Notes: generated from the letters alone by a model not told the origin. A stretch of DNA of 59,369 nucleotides from Halorhodospira abdelmalekii (GCF_016583625.1 NZ_NRRN01000016.1:1-59369), one strand, 5' to 3'; positions 38,090 through 50,761 are shown, counted from the stretch's first letter. Numbers and translations are program-made.

Positions 38090-39394
38090 ATGACGGCGAA
38101 GACGGTCACCGTTACCGACAACGCCACGGGCAAGAGCGTTGAGATGCCTGTCCGGGGCGGCACCCACGGCCCGGAGGTCCTGGACATCCAGGACCTGTAT
38201 AAGGAGTTCGGCTACTTCACGTACGACGCCGGCTTTACCTCGACGGCAAGTTGCCGTAGCGACATCACCTTCATCGACGGCGACCAAGGCATCTTGCTCT
38301 ATCGCGGCTATCCGATTGAGCAGCTTGCCGAACGCAGCACCTTCCTGGAGGTCTCCTACCTCCTGCTGCACGGCGAGCTGCCGACGCAAGCCGAGCTTGA
38401 GGGCTTCAACCGCGCAATCACCGAGCATACGATGATCAACGAGTCGTTGAAGAATTTCTTCGACGGCTTCCACTACAACGCCCACCCGATGGCAATGCTG
38501 ACCGGCGTCGTCGCCTCACTATCGGCCTTCTACCACGACGCGATCCGCATCAACGATCCGCAAAACCGCATGTTGACGTGCCACCGGGTGCTGGCGAAGA
38601 TGCCGACGATCGCTGCAGCGGCCTATAAGCACATGGCCGGCGAGCCGTTCGTCTACCCACTGAACCGCCTCTACTACACCAGCAACCTGCTCAACATGCT
38701 CTTCTCGCGGCCCATTGAGCCCTACGAGATCAACCCCATCCACGAACGGGCGCTCGATCAGCTCCTGATCCTGCACGCCGATCACGAGCAAAACGCCTCG
38801 ACCTCGACCGTGCGATTGGCCAGCTCGACCGGCACCAACCCCTTTGCGGCAATCGCCAGCGGCTGTGCCGCGCTCTGGGGACCGGCCCACGGCGGTGCCA
38901 ACGAGGCGGTGCTCAACATGCTGCATGAGATCGGCGATATCAGCCAGGTCCCGAAGTATATCGACAAGGCCAAGGATAAAAACGACGAGTTCCGTCTGAT
39001 GGGATTCGGCCACCGGGTCTATAAGAACTTCGACCCGCGCGCCAATATCATCCGCAAGACGTGCCACGAGGTCCTGAACGATCTCGGTATCACGCAAGAC
39101 CCACAGCTTGAGCTGGCCATGGAGCTGGAAGAGCGCGCCCTGAAGGACGATTACTTCATTGAGCGCAAGCTCTACCCGAACGTCGACTTCTACTCCGGGA
39201 TCATCTACCGGGCGCTCGGCATCCCTACCGACTTCTTCACCGTGATGTTCGCCCTCGGGCGCACCCCGGGCTGGCTAGCGCAGTGGAACGAGATGGTCGC
39301 TGACCCGGAGCAACGCATCGGGCGTCCGCGCCAGCTCTACACCGGCGCCCCGCAGCGCGACTATATCCCATTGGAGAAGCGACAGGACGGCTAA
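38090..39394 (+). CDS. gltA: Citrate synthase
   Basis: 434 aa, the length of the hexameric, NADH-regulated type I enzyme of gram-negative bacteria. Active-site blocks are present: [13 protein letters not shown] (His), [14 protein letters not shown] (His) and [14 protein letters not shown] (Asp). A GGAGG lies seven bases before the ATG. It catalyses entry of acetyl-CoA into the TCA cycle. The upstream leader contains an IS-end-like hairpin. Confidence 0.98.
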   Translation: MTAKTVTVTDNATGKSVEMPVRGGTHGPEVLDIQDLYKEFGYFTYDAGFTSTASCRSDITFIDGDQGILLYRGYPIEQLAERSTFLEVSYLLLHGELPTQAELEGFNRAITEHTMINESLKNFFDGFHYNAHPMAMLTGVVASLSAFYHDAIRINDPQNRMLTCHRVLAKMPTIAAAAYKHMAGEPFVYPLNRLYYTSNLLNMLFSRPIEPYEINPIHERALDQLLILHADHEQNASTSTVRLASSTGTNPFAAIASGCAALWGPAHGGANEAVLNMLHEIGDISQVPKYIDKAKDKNDEFRLMGFGHRVYKNFDPRANIIRKTCHEVLNDLGITQDPQLELAMELEERALKDDYFIERKLYPNVDFYSGIIYRALGIPTDFFTVMFALGRTPGWLAQWNEMVADPEQRIGRPRQLYTGAPQRDYIPLEKRQDG

Positions 39395-39406
39395 CGCAGA
39401 CGCGTC

Positions 39407-40027
39407 TCAGCCGTGCTCGACCAACTCCCGAACCTCGGCGATGGTCGCCCGCTCCATTGGGCGGCCATGGATCTCACTGCGCGGCGCCTCGCGCAGCCCC
39501 GCCTCGCTAAAGACGATCAACTCGACTTCGGTCTCGCCGGCAATAAAGCGAAAGACCGGCTGCAGTGACAGCTGATCCTTACCGTAGCGCACGCGCCGCT
39601 CGTCGGGTTCGTAGGGAATCCCACGATCGATCAGAAAGAAGAGCACGGACTCGGGGGTGTCGGCGAAGACGTGGAGCTGGATTACCGAACGCTCATCGGC
39701 GGTGCCGAGCAAAACCGGGCCGACGAGCCGCGGCCGGAAAGGGGCGAAGAGTTCCATCGCTTGCACGGCGTGGCGGCGCAGCGCGGTCAGCTGGAGGCGA
39801 TGCTCGGCGCCGCCGAAGACCGCTTGATACTCCTGCAGTGCCAACTGCACCTCTTGATTCTTCGGTAGGTTGTGGGTATCGGCAGCCCCGAGGCGCTGCG
39901 CTGCCTTGCGCTTAGCGGTGTAGTAGTCGCGCACCCCCTCCTCGGCCATCAGCCGCGCCGCCTCACGAATCAAGCTCACCCGCATCCGCTGATCGCGCGG
40001 GCTGCCACCACCACTACGCCGCCCCAT
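39407..40027 (-). CDS. Conserved hypothetical protein
   Basis: 206 aa from the ATG at 40027 (MGRRSGGGSPRDQRMRVSLI), with GGAGGAG upstream; the frame to 40189 runs into the PBP1A 3' end and is not needed. The N-terminal helical part (MRVSLIREAARLMAEEGVRDY) looks like a small nucleic-acid or partner-binding domain. The C-terminal part (about 90-206) is a beta-rich domain (VLLGTADERSVIQLHVFADT, then GETEVELIVFSEAG). I do not recognise a function. It converges on gltA with 12 bases between stops and follows PBP1A by 46 bases on the same strand, so it may share its transcript. Confidence 0.8.
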   Translation of the reverse strand: MGRRSGGGSPRDQRMRVSLIREAARLMAEEGVRDYYTAKRKAAQRLGAADTHNLPKNQEVQLALQEYQAVFGGAEHRLQLTALRRHAVQAMELFAPFRPRLVGPVLLGTADERSVIQLHVFADTPESVLFFLIDRGIPYEPDERRVRYGKDQLSLQPVFRFIAGETEVELIVFSEAGLREAPRSEIHGRPMERATIAEVRELVEHG

Positions 40028-40073
40028 AGTCGCTCCTCCCTCCTGAAGCACCCCATCGAGCACTTGGTGAGCG

Positions 40074-42521
40074 CTAAAAGAGTTCGCGTTCAGCGCTGCG
40101 GCTGCGCCCTGCATCCCGCCCCTCTTCGATGCGCGCCGGCACCGTATCGCGCCGAAACGTCTCGAAGACCGCGTTCGGGTGATCAGCACCGGTCACCTTG
40201 CCGCTGCTCGGGTCGATCCGCACCGTAACCAGGCCATCTGGGCGCGGCAAGGGACGCTCATCGAGTCCTTCAAGCGCCTGCGCCATGAAGCGGGACCAGA
40301 TCGGCAGCGCCGCACTGGCGCCCGTCTCGCCGCGCCCGAGCGAGCTCTGGTCATCAAAACCGACCCAAGCCGCCGCGACCAAATCGGGGCTGTAGCCGAC
40401 AAACCAGGCATCACGCAGATCGTTGGTCGTCCCGGTCTTCCCGGCGAGATCACCGCGCTGAATATGGCGTGCCGCCCCGCGCGCCGTACCACGCTTAACG
40501 ACATCCGCGAGCATATCGCTCATTAACCAGGCGTTATCGGCCGGAATCACGCGCGGGGCCGCGGGGGCCGCGGTACGAATCGACACCTCACCCATTGCGC
40601 TGGACCGCGGCTCACCAAGCGCGGGCGCCGGCGGCCTACCGGCGTCGTCGCACAACTCGCACGGCTCAGGAAAGCTCGGGGCAAAGACCACGGCCCCTTC
40701 GACATCCTCAACCCGCTCGATCACATTCGGCTCGATACGGTAGCCACCGTTGGCAAAGACGGCAAAGGCGCGCGCCATCACCAGAGGACTGGCACTGTTG
40801 CTGCCGAGTGCCAGCGACAGATCAGCCGACAACGTCCCGGGGTCGAAGCCGAAGTGCTCCAAAAACTCGATCGTCGGCCGCACCCCGAGATCGCGCAACA
40901 CGCGGATGGAGACCAAATTGCGCGAAAAGACCAAAGCCTCGCGCAACCGAGTCGGCCCGTAAAACCGACCCGAGTAGTTTCCCGGCCGCCAATGACTGCC
41001 TAAAGCATCGTCGTGAAAGACCACCGGGGCGTCATTGATCAGGGTCGCGGCAGTATACCCTCGCTCCAGCGCTAGCGAGTAGATAAAGGGTTTAAGCGCC
41101 GAACCGGTCTGGCGCTGCGCTTGAACCGCTCGGTTGTAGGCGCTGCGCCGATAGTCGTAACCACCGCTCAGGGCGCGAATCCGTCCATCAACCGGGGAGA
41201 GGGCGACCAGCGCACCTTCGACCTGTGGCACTGCAGAGAGGGCCGCCTCTCTACCGTCCTCCTCGTCATCAGCGCGCTCCACCCGGATGATATCGCCCGG
41301 GGCAACGACATCGGCGACCTCTTGCGGCGCGGGACCGCGCCGGTTCGGGCCACGATATTCACGCGCCCACGTCATGGTCGAAAAGGGCACCTCGACCTCG
41401 TCCCCATCGCGCAGACGCACCCGTGCGAGGTCGTCGACAATCTCTAGCACCACACCGGCCTCGCTATTGCCCAGCGGTGGGTGCTCACGCAGCGCCTCGG
41501 CCAGCGTCCGCTCATCGTCGAGCAGTGTCGGATCCACCCGCCCCTCTGGACCGCGATAGCCGTGCCGTCGCATATAGTCGTGGAGGGTGGTGCGCAGCGC
41601 TTCATTCGCCGCTCGTTGCCGATGCCCCTCAATAGTCGTATAGACGGTATAGCCGCCGGTATAGGCCTCGTGCTCACCGTAGCGCTCGACCATCGTCCGA
41701 CGCACCATCTCGCTGACGTAGCGCGCCTCGACGACGGTGCGCGGCGCCCACTGTCGTGCGGTAATCGGGGCGTGAAGGGCCTCGCGAAACTGCGCCTCAC
41801 TGATAAAGCCTTCTGCCCGCATACGGGCAAGCACATAACCACGCCGTTGCAGCGCCCGCTGCGGATTGCGCAAGGGATTGGCCGCCGAAGGTGCCTTGGG
41901 CAGCCCGGCGATCATTGCCGTCTCAGCCAAAGTCAATTCATCCAGCGACTTCCCATAGTAGGCTTGGGCGGCCGCCGCAACCCCGTAGGCTCGGTTGCCA
42001 AGATAGATCTTATTCAGGTAAAGCGCCAAGATCTCCTCTTTTTCGAGCACCTGTTCGATCTGCAGTGCGAGCAAGATCTCGTTCGCCTTGCGCAGGATCG
42101 TCTGCTCGGGCGAAAGGAAGAAGTTGCGCGCCACCTGCATGGTGATGGTCGACCCGCCTGGACCGAAATCACGCTCGCGCACCACGTGCCAAACTGCCCG
42201 CAGCATGCCCTGGTAATCGACCCCGGGATGCTCAAAAAACCGCCGATCTTCTGCCGCAATAAAAGCCTCGATCAGTGGTCTCGGCAGCTCTTCGAACGGT
42301 TTAGGCTGCCGCCGCTGCTCGCCGTACTCGGCAATCAGATCGCCCTCCACGGTCACGATCCGCAGCGGCTCTTGGAGGCGAATATCGCGCAGCGATTCGG
42401 CCGAGGGCAACTGTGGAGCGAGGACAAAGACGGCGTAGGCAAGGGCCGCTAGAGCGACAGCGGTACCGGCGCCGAGCAGAGCTACGACACTGTAGAGGAT
42501 TATTTTGAGTAGACGTCTCAT
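40074..42521 (-). CDS. mrcA: Penicillin-binding protein 1A (bifunctional)
   Basis: 815 aa from the ATG at 42521 (MRRLLKIILYSVVALLGAG). One N-terminal membrane anchor. Glycosyltransferase (GT51) domain with the catalytic Glu in AAEDRRFFEHPGVD; an OB-like inserted region (about 330-420); transpeptidase with SxxK as GSALKPFI, SxN as SRNLVS and KTG as KTGTTND. It polymerises and crosslinks peptidoglycan. Divergence from a pil block is the standard gammaproteobacterial arrangement. The C-terminus (AGRSRSAERELF) is basic and short. Confidence 0.97.
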   Translation of the reverse strand: MRRLLKIILYSVVALLGAGTAVALAALAYAVFVLAPQLPSAESLRDIRLQEPLRIVTVEGDLIAEYGEQRRQPKPFEELPRPLIEAFIAAEDRRFFEHPGVDYQGMLRAVWHVVRERDFGPGGSTITMQVARNFFLSPEQTILRKANEILLALQIEQVLEKEEILALYLNKIYLGNRAYGVAAAAQAYYGKSLDELTLAETAMIAGLPKAPSAANPLRNPQRALQRRGYVLARMRAEGFISEAQFREALHAPITARQWAPRTVVEARYVSEMVRRTMVERYGEHEAYTGGYTVYTTIEGHRQRAANEALRTTLHDYMRRHGYRGPEGRVDPTLLDDERTLAEALREHPPLGNSEAGVVLEIVDDLARVRLRDGDEVEVPFSTMTWAREYRGPNRRGPAPQEVADVVAPGDIIRVERADDEEDGREAALSAVPQVEGALVALSPVDGRIRALSGGYDYRRSAYNRAVQAQRQTGSALKPFIYSLALERGYTAATLINDAPVVFHDDALGSHWRPGNYSGRFYGPTRLREALVFSRNLVSIRVLRDLGVRPTIEFLEHFGFDPGTLSADLSLALGSNSASPLVMARAFAVFANGGYRIEPNVIERVEDVEGAVVFAPSFPEPCELCDDAGRPPAPALGEPRSSAMGEVSIRTAAPAAPRVIPADNAWLMSDMLADVVKRGTARGAARHIQRGDLAGKTGTTNDLRDAWFVGYSPDLVAAAWVGFDDQSSLGRGETGASAALPIWSRFMAQALEGLDERPLPRPDGLVTVRIDPSSGKVTGADHPNAVFETFRRDTVPARIEEGRDAGRSRSAERELF

Positions 42522-42703
42522 GAGATCGGATCTTTGGGGCTCACGCGCCCAGGGGCTGATTCGCCGCCCAGTATAGGTCTGCTGCCGCACGCTGGCTAGG
42601 GCTCGCCAAGCCGCAACACTTCGACTACACTACGCGGCGGCGCCTATATGGACGTCGAAAGCTGCCCACGGAGCGGGCAGCACGGGCTCAGGGAGGAGCT
42701 GCC

Positions 42704-44397
<1,694 letters not shown>

Positions 44398-44398
<1 letters not shown>

Positions 44399-45573
44399 TG
44401 GCGCACCTGACCCAGCCGACGGCATCCCCCTTCACCTTAACCGCACGCACCCTCCACTTGTCCGGCGCACTCCTCTGTGCGACAGCGCTTAGCGCCACGC
44501 TACTAGGCAAAGAGGCTTGCGCAACATCCCCCTTGGCCTGGATCGAGGGCGAAACCGACCCGCAGACCCCGCTCAGCGACCCCTTTTTTGGCAAAGATGA
44601 GAAAGCAGCTCCGCCAATCGCAACGCCAACGCCCACACTGCACCTGCGAACCATCGCGCTGCAGCACAGCGATGCTGAGAGCCTCGCGCAGCTGCTCGAT
44701 GAGACAGGGCTGCTCGCCGAGGCGGGACGCAGCAGCGTCGATGCGCGCACCAACACCCTCATTCTGCGCGCCCTACCGACCGACTTAGAGGCCGCCGCGG
44801 CACTTATTGCCGAGCTCGATCGGGCGACCCGCCAAGTGATGATCGAGGCGCGCATCGTCCTCGTCTCCGGCGATTACAGCCTGGAGCTAGGCTCACGCTT
44901 GGGCTTTGAGCGCATCGGCGGCGACGGTCAGTTGTGGGCGGCGAGCGGACCGCTGCTTGCGAACCTCGGACCGGGCAGCGGTGACGGCCTGCTCGCCGAA
45001 TTGCCGCAGATCGGGGGCGGTCAACTCGGGGTGGCGGTCGGCAAGATCGGCGAGCGGCTGCTGCAGTTGGAGCTTTCGGCGATGGAGGCCGAGGGCCACG
45101 GACAGATCGTCTCAAGCCCGCGGGTGCTCACCACTGAGCGCCGCGAGGCGCGCATTGAGCAGGGGGTACAGATCCCCTACCAGGAGACCACCGAATCGGG
45201 CGCCACCGCCATCGCCTTTCGCGATGCCGCGCTCTCGCTGACGGCCACACCGACGGTCAGCGACGACGGTTCGATCGCCCTCTCGCTGCACATCACCAAG
45301 GACTCGGTCGGCCAGATCTTCTCCGGTGTCCCGAGCATCGATACCCAGACCGTCACCACCCACCTACGCGTCGATCACGGTGAGACGGTCGTCCTCGGCG
45401 GGGTGCGGGAGCGCGAGCACTACGAGAGCCGACAGCAGGTGCCGTGGTTGGCCCGCCTGCCGCTGCTCGGGCACTGGTTCCGGCAGCGCCACGAGCGCAG
45501 CCGCGAGCAGGAGCTGTTGATCTTCGTGACACCGCTGCTCATCGACTCCGCCTTGAAGAGCGGCGCGCAGTGA
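44398..45573 (+). CDS. pilQ: Short PilQ/GspD-family secretin
   Basis: 391 aa from the ATG at 44398, which overlaps the previous stop (TAATG). N-terminal signal-like segment (about 10-45). One N-type domain (HLRTIALQHSDAESLAQLLD, SSVDARTNTLILRALPTDLE). Secretin core: IEARIVLVSGDYSLELGSRLG, then VSSPRVLTTERREARIEQGVQ, TVTTHLRVDHGETVVLGG and LLIFVTPLLID. It forms the outer-membrane pore for type IV pili or DNA uptake. It is much shorter than typical PilQ (about 700 aa), with no AMIN domain seen and no PilP partner. Together with the fused upstream gene this is a reduced machine. A competence secretin is the alternative. Confidence 0.88.
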
Positions 45574-45700
45574 ACCATTCTAGGGATTGGCCTAAGGGCT
45601 GCTGGGCAGACTCGCTCCTCTCCTCCCCGCTGAGCGACGGGGCAGAAGCCTGCTCAATCCGCCCGCCACCCTCTCCGCCACAACTAGGCTGCTGTCGATC

Positions 45701-46897
45701 GTGACCACAACACCGCCCTTTCCCGCGCCACTCCCGTGCGCTGTCACCGAGGCCAACAGCCGCGGCCGGCGCATCAGTGAACCCCATCCGGGGCACCGCA
45801 ATCAGTTCCAGCGCGACCGCGATCGCATCATCCACAGCGGCGCCTTTCGCCGCCTCGAGTACAAGACACAGGTCTTCGTCAACCACGAGGGCGATCTCTA
45901 CCGCACCCGCCTGACCCACACCCTGGAGGTCGGGCAGATTGCGCGCACCGCGGCCCAGGCCTTGGGGCTGAATGTCGACCTGGTCGAAGCCATTGCCCTC
46001 GCCCACGATCTCGGCCACACCCCCTTCGGCCACGCTGGCCAAGACGCCCTCGCCGACTGCATGGCCGAGCTCGGCGGCTTCGAACACAACATCCAGTCGC
46101 TGCGCGTGGTCGATACCCTGGAGGCCCGCTATGCTGAGTTCGACGGCCTCAACCTGACTTTCGAGACCCGTGAAGGCCTACTCAAACGCTGCCCGGCCGA
46201 GCGCGCCGAGCAACTCGGCGAGGTCGCCGAGCGCTTCATCCACGGCGGCCAGCCAACGCTTGAGGCGCAGCTGGTCAACGTCTGCGACGGCATCGCCTAC
46301 AACAGCCACGATGTCGATGACGGGCTGCGCTCGGGGCTGATTCGCGTCTGTGAGTGTCGCGAGACCGATCTGCTCGCCCCCCTCTTCGCTGAGGTCGAAG
46401 GCGCCTACCCGCAACTCGATGAGCGGCGCACCATCTACGAGGTGGTCCGGCGGATGATCAATATCCAGGTCGAGGATCTGATTCAGGAATCGCGCGCCCG
46501 CATCGCCGCTGCTAACCCGCAAACGGTCGATGCGGTGCGGGCCTTGCCTACGCCCCTGATCGGTTTTAGCGCCACCATGGCCCGGCACCACCAAGACCTT
46601 AAGGACTTTCTCTTTCGCCGCCTCTACCGCCACTACCGGGTCGCGCGCATGGTGCGCAAGAGTCAGCAGGTCGTCTACGATCTCTTCGCTCTCTTTCTCG
46701 ACGACCCCGGTCTGCTGCCGGAGCAGCCGCGGATCGCCGCCGAACACGGCGAGCAGCGCCACGGCCGACCGGGACGGGCACGCGCCGTCGCCGACTATAT
46801 CGCCGGCATGACCGATCGCTTCGCCATCGAAGAGCACCTTCGCCTCTTTCGCCCCGAGCAGTCGGTCGCCAGCGGCTGGATCGGCTGCGGGCGCTAA
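45701..46897 (+). CDS. dgt: dGTPase-like HD phosphohydrolase
   Basis: 398 aa from a GTG at 45701 with a weak ribosome-binding site. Family blocks: [29 protein letters not shown], with the H...HD...D ligands in RLTHTLEV and [15 protein letters not shown], and [14 protein letters not shown]. Deoxyguanosinetriphosphate triphosphohydrolase-like proteins remove the triphosphate from dNTPs and can restrict phage by lowering dNTP pools; in this locus (near aroK-aroB) it is a housekeeping gene in many gammaproteobacteria. The C-terminus after [11 protein letters not shown] is short. Confidence 0.95.
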   Translation: MTTTPPFPAPLPCAVTEANSRGRRISEPHPGHRNQFQRDRDRIIHSGAFRRLEYKTQVFVNHEGDLYRTRLTHTLEVGQIARTAAQALGLNVDLVEAIALAHDLGHTPFGHAGQDALADCMAELGGFEHNIQSLRVVDTLEARYAEFDGLNLTFETREGLLKRCPAERAEQLGEVAERFIHGGQPTLEAQLVNVCDGIAYNSHDVDDGLRSGLIRVCECRETDLLAPLFAEVEGAYPQLDERRTIYEVVRRMINIQVEDLIQESRARIAAANPQTVDAVRALPTPLIGFSATMARHHQDLKDFLFRRLYRHYRVARMVRKSQQVVYDLFALFLDDPGLLPEQPRIAAEHGEQRHGRPGRARAVADYIAGMTDRFAIEEHLRLFRPEQSVASGWIGCGR

Positions 46898-46961
46898 CGG
46901 TTACGGGGCCATTCGACTGGACGCTGTCACTGAGCAGACTGAGCAGTATTACGCAGTGTGA

Positions 46962-48017
46962 CTAAACGCTGTTACTGAGCAGGGCATCGAGCCGTGCGGT
47001 CACATCGTGGACCGTGATCCGCTCCATGGCATCGGCCTGACGCACCCGCTGGCCCCAGCGCAGCTCGCTGACCGGCCGCCCGTAGGCGGCGTAAATCGCC
47101 TCGGGATAGCGGTCAGCGACACTATCGAGAAAGCAGTACGGCCCGGTGCGCTGCGGGTTCGACGTTGCGTAGAGACCGACGACCGGGGTGGCAACGGCAT
47201 TCGCTAGATGCAGCGGCCCGGAGTCGGGGCCGACAAAGGCGCAAGCCCGAGTCAGCACTGCGAGCAGTTCGGGCAGCGTCGTCTGGCCGATCAAATCGAT
47301 CACCGGTGCGGCCCGGCACGCCGCAGTGATCGCCTGCGCATAAGCACGCTCCTGCTCCGTCGGCCCGCCGGTCAGCACCAAGCTCAGGCCACGCTGTCGG
47401 TAGGCGTGATCGGCCACCGCCGCATAGCGCTGCGGCGACCAGTTGCGGAAGTTACGCGCTCGTATTGAGCTACACGGGCTGATCGCCAAAAAGGGCTCCG
47501 CCGCTGCCACCTGCGCCTCGACTCGGAGCTTCGCCGCCTCGGGCACCGGGATCTGCCAGCGCAACTCGCGGGCGTTGAGCCCGAGCACTTCGAGAAACTG
47601 GAAGAAGCCATCCAATACGTGCACGCGTGACGGCCCGACCAGCGGTGTATCGATAAACCAGCCCTGCCCGTTGCACGCCCGCGCTCGATCGAAACCGACC
47701 CGCCGCTCCGCAGAGATGACACTCGCAAGGAGATTCGCCCGCCACGACGCCTGCAGATGCAGCAGCACCTCGAAGCGCCGCCCGGCTAGGGTTCGGCGCA
47801 GCCGCCGCGCCGCGCCGATCAGCCCCTCGCCCTTATCGACGACGATAAACTCGACCCCCTCCAGCCCACCGACTAGGCCGTACTCGGTGCGCCCAACCAC
47901 CCACGTCAACCGGCATTGCGGCCAGTGCCGCTGCAGAGTACGCACGAGCGGCACGACGTGACTGACATCACCAATCGCCGAGAGGCGCAGCAGGCAGAGC
48001 GAACGCGGCGCACTCAC
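46962..48017 (-). CDS. Glycosyltransferase family 9 (heptosyltransferase-like)
   Basis: 351 aa. GT9 fold: MSAPRSLCLLRLSAIGDVSH with the family LxRLSxIGDVxH motif; the second domain has ISPCSSIRARNFRNWSPQRY (nucleotide-sugar contact) and FVGPDSGPLHLANAVATPVVGLYATSNPQRTGP. Such enzymes add heptose to the lipopolysaccharide inner core. The next upstream gene on the strand encodes a KdkA-type kinase, so both act on core assembly. WaaC and WaaF cannot be separated by eye. Confidence 0.88.
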   Translation of the reverse strand: MSAPRSLCLLRLSAIGDVSHVVPLVRTLQRHWPQCRLTWVVGRTEYGLVGGLEGVEFIVVDKGEGLIGAARRLRRTLAGRRFEVLLHLQASWRANLLASVISAERRVGFDRARACNGQGWFIDTPLVGPSRVHVLDGFFQFLEVLGLNARELRWQIPVPEAAKLRVEAQVAAAEPFLAISPCSSIRARNFRNWSPQRYAAVADHAYRQRGLSLVLTGGPTEQERAYAQAITAACRAAPVIDLIGQTTLPELLAVLTRACAFVGPDSGPLHLANAVATPVVGLYATSNPQRTGPYCFLDSVADRYPEAIYAAYGRPVSELRWGQRVRQADAMERITVHDVTARLDALLSNSV

Positions 48018-48066
48018 CGCACAGCCCTCCGCAGCCGCGTTCGGGTGTTTCTACCCACCGCCACGC

Positions 48067-48891
48067 TCACACCGCCCCGCTCCGGGCACGCCCCTGACTC
48101 GCGCTGCGGCCGGCACTCCAGCCATCGGTCAAGCACCGCAACGACTCGGCGCTTAGCGCTGCCATACCGGGAGCAGTCCGCGCCAACTTGCGCAGACTGC
48201 GCTCCAGGCGAGCTAAATTGCGCCGTTGCCAATGCAGCTGTGGACGCCGCAAGCGCGCCCGATCAAGATCAATAACGTAGACCGCGTGCCCTTCGCTTTG
48301 CTCTGTACCTCGCTCTGCACTTCGGTCCGCACCTTGGCCGATATCCTGCGCCGCACTCAGCAAGACGTTATGAGCGTTAAGGTCGGCGTGATCGAGACCG
48401 CGCCGATGCAGCCGCCCCACGGTGCTACCGATCGCCCACCACCACTCCCTACTCAACACACGCCTCCCCTCAATCAACGCCTCTGCCAGCGTCTGCGCTG
48501 GCAGCCGCTCCATCACGATATCGGCACGATAGCACGGCCCCGTCGGCAGCATGCGGGCTGCCAGCGGGGCCGGCACGGGCAGCCCCTCGCTGTGCAGACG
48601 GGCCAGCACCCACCACTCCCGCCACGGTCGCGATGCGGTCAGCGGTCCGCGTAGATACCGATCCTTGAGCAACCCCGCGAAAATGCCTCCGCGACGATAG
48701 CGCCGCAGCACCGCCGGGATCCCTTCAATCGTCACGAAGCAGGCACTGCCGCGGCCACCCGTCGGCCGCCCCTGCCAAAGCCCCTGCCGCTGCAGCGCAT
48801 CGGCATCGAACAGCGCCGCCGTCGGCTGCGGTAGCCGCTCGGCGTCGTAGAGGATGTACTGCCCATTGAGGCGAAGCTGGCGCGGTTCCAT
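48067..48891 (-). CDS. kdkA: 3-deoxy-D-manno-octulosonic acid kinase (KdkA-like)
   Basis: 274 aa from the ATG at 48891 (MEPRQLRLNG). Kinase-like fold with GGRGSACFVTIEG (N-lobe), AVLRRYRRGG (Lys/Arg region), GLDHADLNAHNVLL (catalytic Asp) and VYVIDLDRARL (metal Asp). KdkA phosphorylates Kdo in inner-core LPS. Between the catalytic and metal loops there is an extra charged insert (ADRSAERGTEQSEGHA). It is 50 bases upstream of the GT9 gene on the same strand. Divergent from aroK. Confidence 0.87.
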   Translation of the reverse strand: MEPRQLRLNGQYILYDAERLPQPTAALFDADALQRQGLWQGRPTGGRGSACFVTIEGIPAVLRRYRRGGIFAGLLKDRYLRGPLTASRPWREWWVLARLHSEGLPVPAPLAARMLPTGPCYRADIVMERLPAQTLAEALIEGRRVLSREWWWAIGSTVGRLHRRGLDHADLNAHNVLLSAAQDIGQGADRSAERGTEQSEGHAVYVIDLDRARLRRPQLHWQRRNLARLERSLRKLARTAPGMAALSAESLRCLTDGWSAGRSASQGRARSGAV

Positions 48892-49003
48892 AACTGCTTT
48901 ACTTTGCCATACTCTGGTGGCTTCGACACGCCTACAGAGTCGACAAGGCGCTGACAAGACACTGCCCAGTGCGCCGCTCCCGGCGCTCTGTTACAGTGGG
49001 CGT

Positions 49004-49582
49004 ATGGCTCAATGGCACACGCCCCGACGCATCTTTTTGATCGGCCCCATGGGTGCCGGCAAGTCGACCGTGGGCCGTGAGCTGGCCGAACGCTTAGGCT
49101 ACACCTTCCTCGATAGCGACACCGAGATTGAGCAGCGTACCGGCGTCAGCATCCCGTGGATCTTCGATATCGAGGGCGAAGCCGGCTTTCGGCGGCGCGA
49201 GACCGCGATGCTCGATGAGCTGACTCGGCACGATGAGATCGTCTTGGCGACTGGTGGCGGCGCCGTCACCGTCGCGGCCAACCGCGATCTGCTCGGTGCC
49301 CGTGGCCTGGTCGTCTACCTACATACCCCAGTCAAGGTGCAGCTGCGCCGGACCCGTAACGACACCAATCGTCCACTGCTACAAGGCAGCAACCCACAGG
49401 CCAAACTCGAAGCGCTGATGGCCGAGCGCGAACCGCTCTACCGTGAACTCGCCGATGTGGTCGTCGAGAGCACCAGCGGCCGAGCGCGTTCCGTGGCCCA
49501 ACGCATTGAGCAGGCGCTGGCAGAGCACAGCGCACTCCCAGCGCCACCACCCGACCCCCATCGCCGCTCTACCGACCCGTGA
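49004..49582 (+). CDS. aroK: Shikimate kinase
   Basis: 192 aa from the ATG at 49004 (MAQWHTPRRIFLIGPMGAGK). P-loop GPMGAGKST (about 14-22), shikimate-binding DSDTEIE and GGGAV, and lid RNDTNRPLL. It phosphorylates shikimate. Ten bases separate it from aroB. The C-terminal Pro/His-rich tail is longer than usual. Confidence 0.96.
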   Translation: MAQWHTPRRIFLIGPMGAGKSTVGRELAERLGYTFLDSDTEIEQRTGVSIPWIFDIEGEAGFRRRETAMLDELTRHDEIVLATGGGAVTVAANRDLLGARGLVVYLHTPVKVQLRRTRNDTNRPLLQGSNPQAKLEALMAEREPLYRELADVVVESTSGRARSVAQRIEQALAEHSALPAPPPDPHRRSTDP

Positions 49583-49592
49583 GGACCGAGAC

Positions 49593-50669
49593 ATGCGCAC
49601 GCTGCACGTCGAACTCGGCGACCGTAGCTATCCGATCTACATCGGCACCGATCTACTCGGCACGGAACTGCTCGCTCGCCATCTCAACCCCGGCGCCCGG
49701 GCTCTGCTCATCAGCAATGAGACCGTCGCCCCACTCTTCCGCGGGCGCATCGCTACACCGCCCGAGACTGCGATCAGCGATCTAATCCTGCCCGATGGCG
49801 AGCGCTATAAGACGCTAGCTACGTGCGAGGAGGTCTACGATCGGCTAATCAGCGAACGATTCGATCGCTCCAGCACCCTGATCGCACTCGGTGGCGGGGT
49901 CATCGGCGATCTGACCGGCTTCTGCGCCGCAACCTATCAGCGTGGCATCGACTTCATTCAGATTCCGACCACCCTGCTCGCTCAGGTTGACTCGTCGGTT
50001 GGCGGCAAAACCGGGGTCAACCACCCGCGCGGCAAAAACATGATCGGTGCTTTTCACCAACCGCGGGCCGTCATTGCCGATATGGGCCTGCTCACCGATT
50101 TACCTGCGCGCGAACTCGCCGCCGGCTTGGCCGAAGTCATCAAGTACGGATTGATCCGTGATCCGGCCTTCTTCGCTTGGCTTGAGCAGCACATCGAGGC
50201 ACTCATCGCGCGCGATACCGAGGCCCTCGCCCATGCGGTCGCCGAGTCGTGCCGCAACAAGGCCGAGGTCGTCGCCGCCGATGAACGCGAAGCGGGCGAG
50301 CGCGCCCTGCTCAACCTCGGTCATACCTTCGGACACGCGATTGAGACCGAGACCGGCTACAGCAGCTGGCTACACGGCGAGGCGGTCGCCGTCGGTCTGC
50401 GCCTAGCCGCGCGCCTCTCCGTCGACCTCGGCTGGCTGGAGGCAAGCGATCTGGAGCGTCTCGAGGCACTACTGGATCGCTGCGGGCTGCCACTGCACCC
50501 GCCGGCGATCGCACCCGAGCGCTTTCTGGAGCTAATGAGCGTCGATAAAAAGAACCGCGGCGGGGCGCTGCGCCTGGTGCTGCTGCACGGCATCGGCAAG
50601 GCCATCGTTACGAGCGATGTCCCGCCGGCGACGCTGGAGCAGATGCTACACGCTGAATACGCTCGCTAG
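49593..50669 (+). CDS. aroB: 3-dehydroquinate synthase
   Basis: 358 aa from the ATG at 49593 (MRTLHVELGDRSYPIYIG), with GAGG upstream. NAD-binding ALGGGVIGDLTGFCAATYQRG, active-site QIPTTLLAQVDSSVGGKTGVN, and zinc ligands in GHTFGHAIE and WLHGEAVAVG. Second step of the shikimate pathway. The aroK-aroB pair after a pil block is conserved synteny. Confidence 0.98.
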   Translation: MRTLHVELGDRSYPIYIGTDLLGTELLARHLNPGARALLISNETVAPLFRGRIATPPETAISDLILPDGERYKTLATCEEVYDRLISERFDRSSTLIALGGGVIGDLTGFCAATYQRGIDFIQIPTTLLAQVDSSVGGKTGVNHPRGKNMIGAFHQPRAVIADMGLLTDLPARELAAGLAEVIKYGLIRDPAFFAWLEQHIEALIARDTEALAHAVAESCRNKAEVVAADEREAGERALLNLGHTFGHAIETETGYSSWLHGEAVAVGLRLAARLSVDLGWLEASDLERLEALLDRCGLPLHPPAIAPERFLELMSVDKKNRGGALRLVLLHGIGKAIVTSDVPPATLEQMLHAEYAR

Positions 50670-50761
50670 AGGCAGGAGACTCGGCTGCCAAACACCCATT
50701 ACCCGCTGCTGTGGCGACTTGCGCGCACAGCGCTGCCGCGAGAAGTACCTGCGGTGGGTCG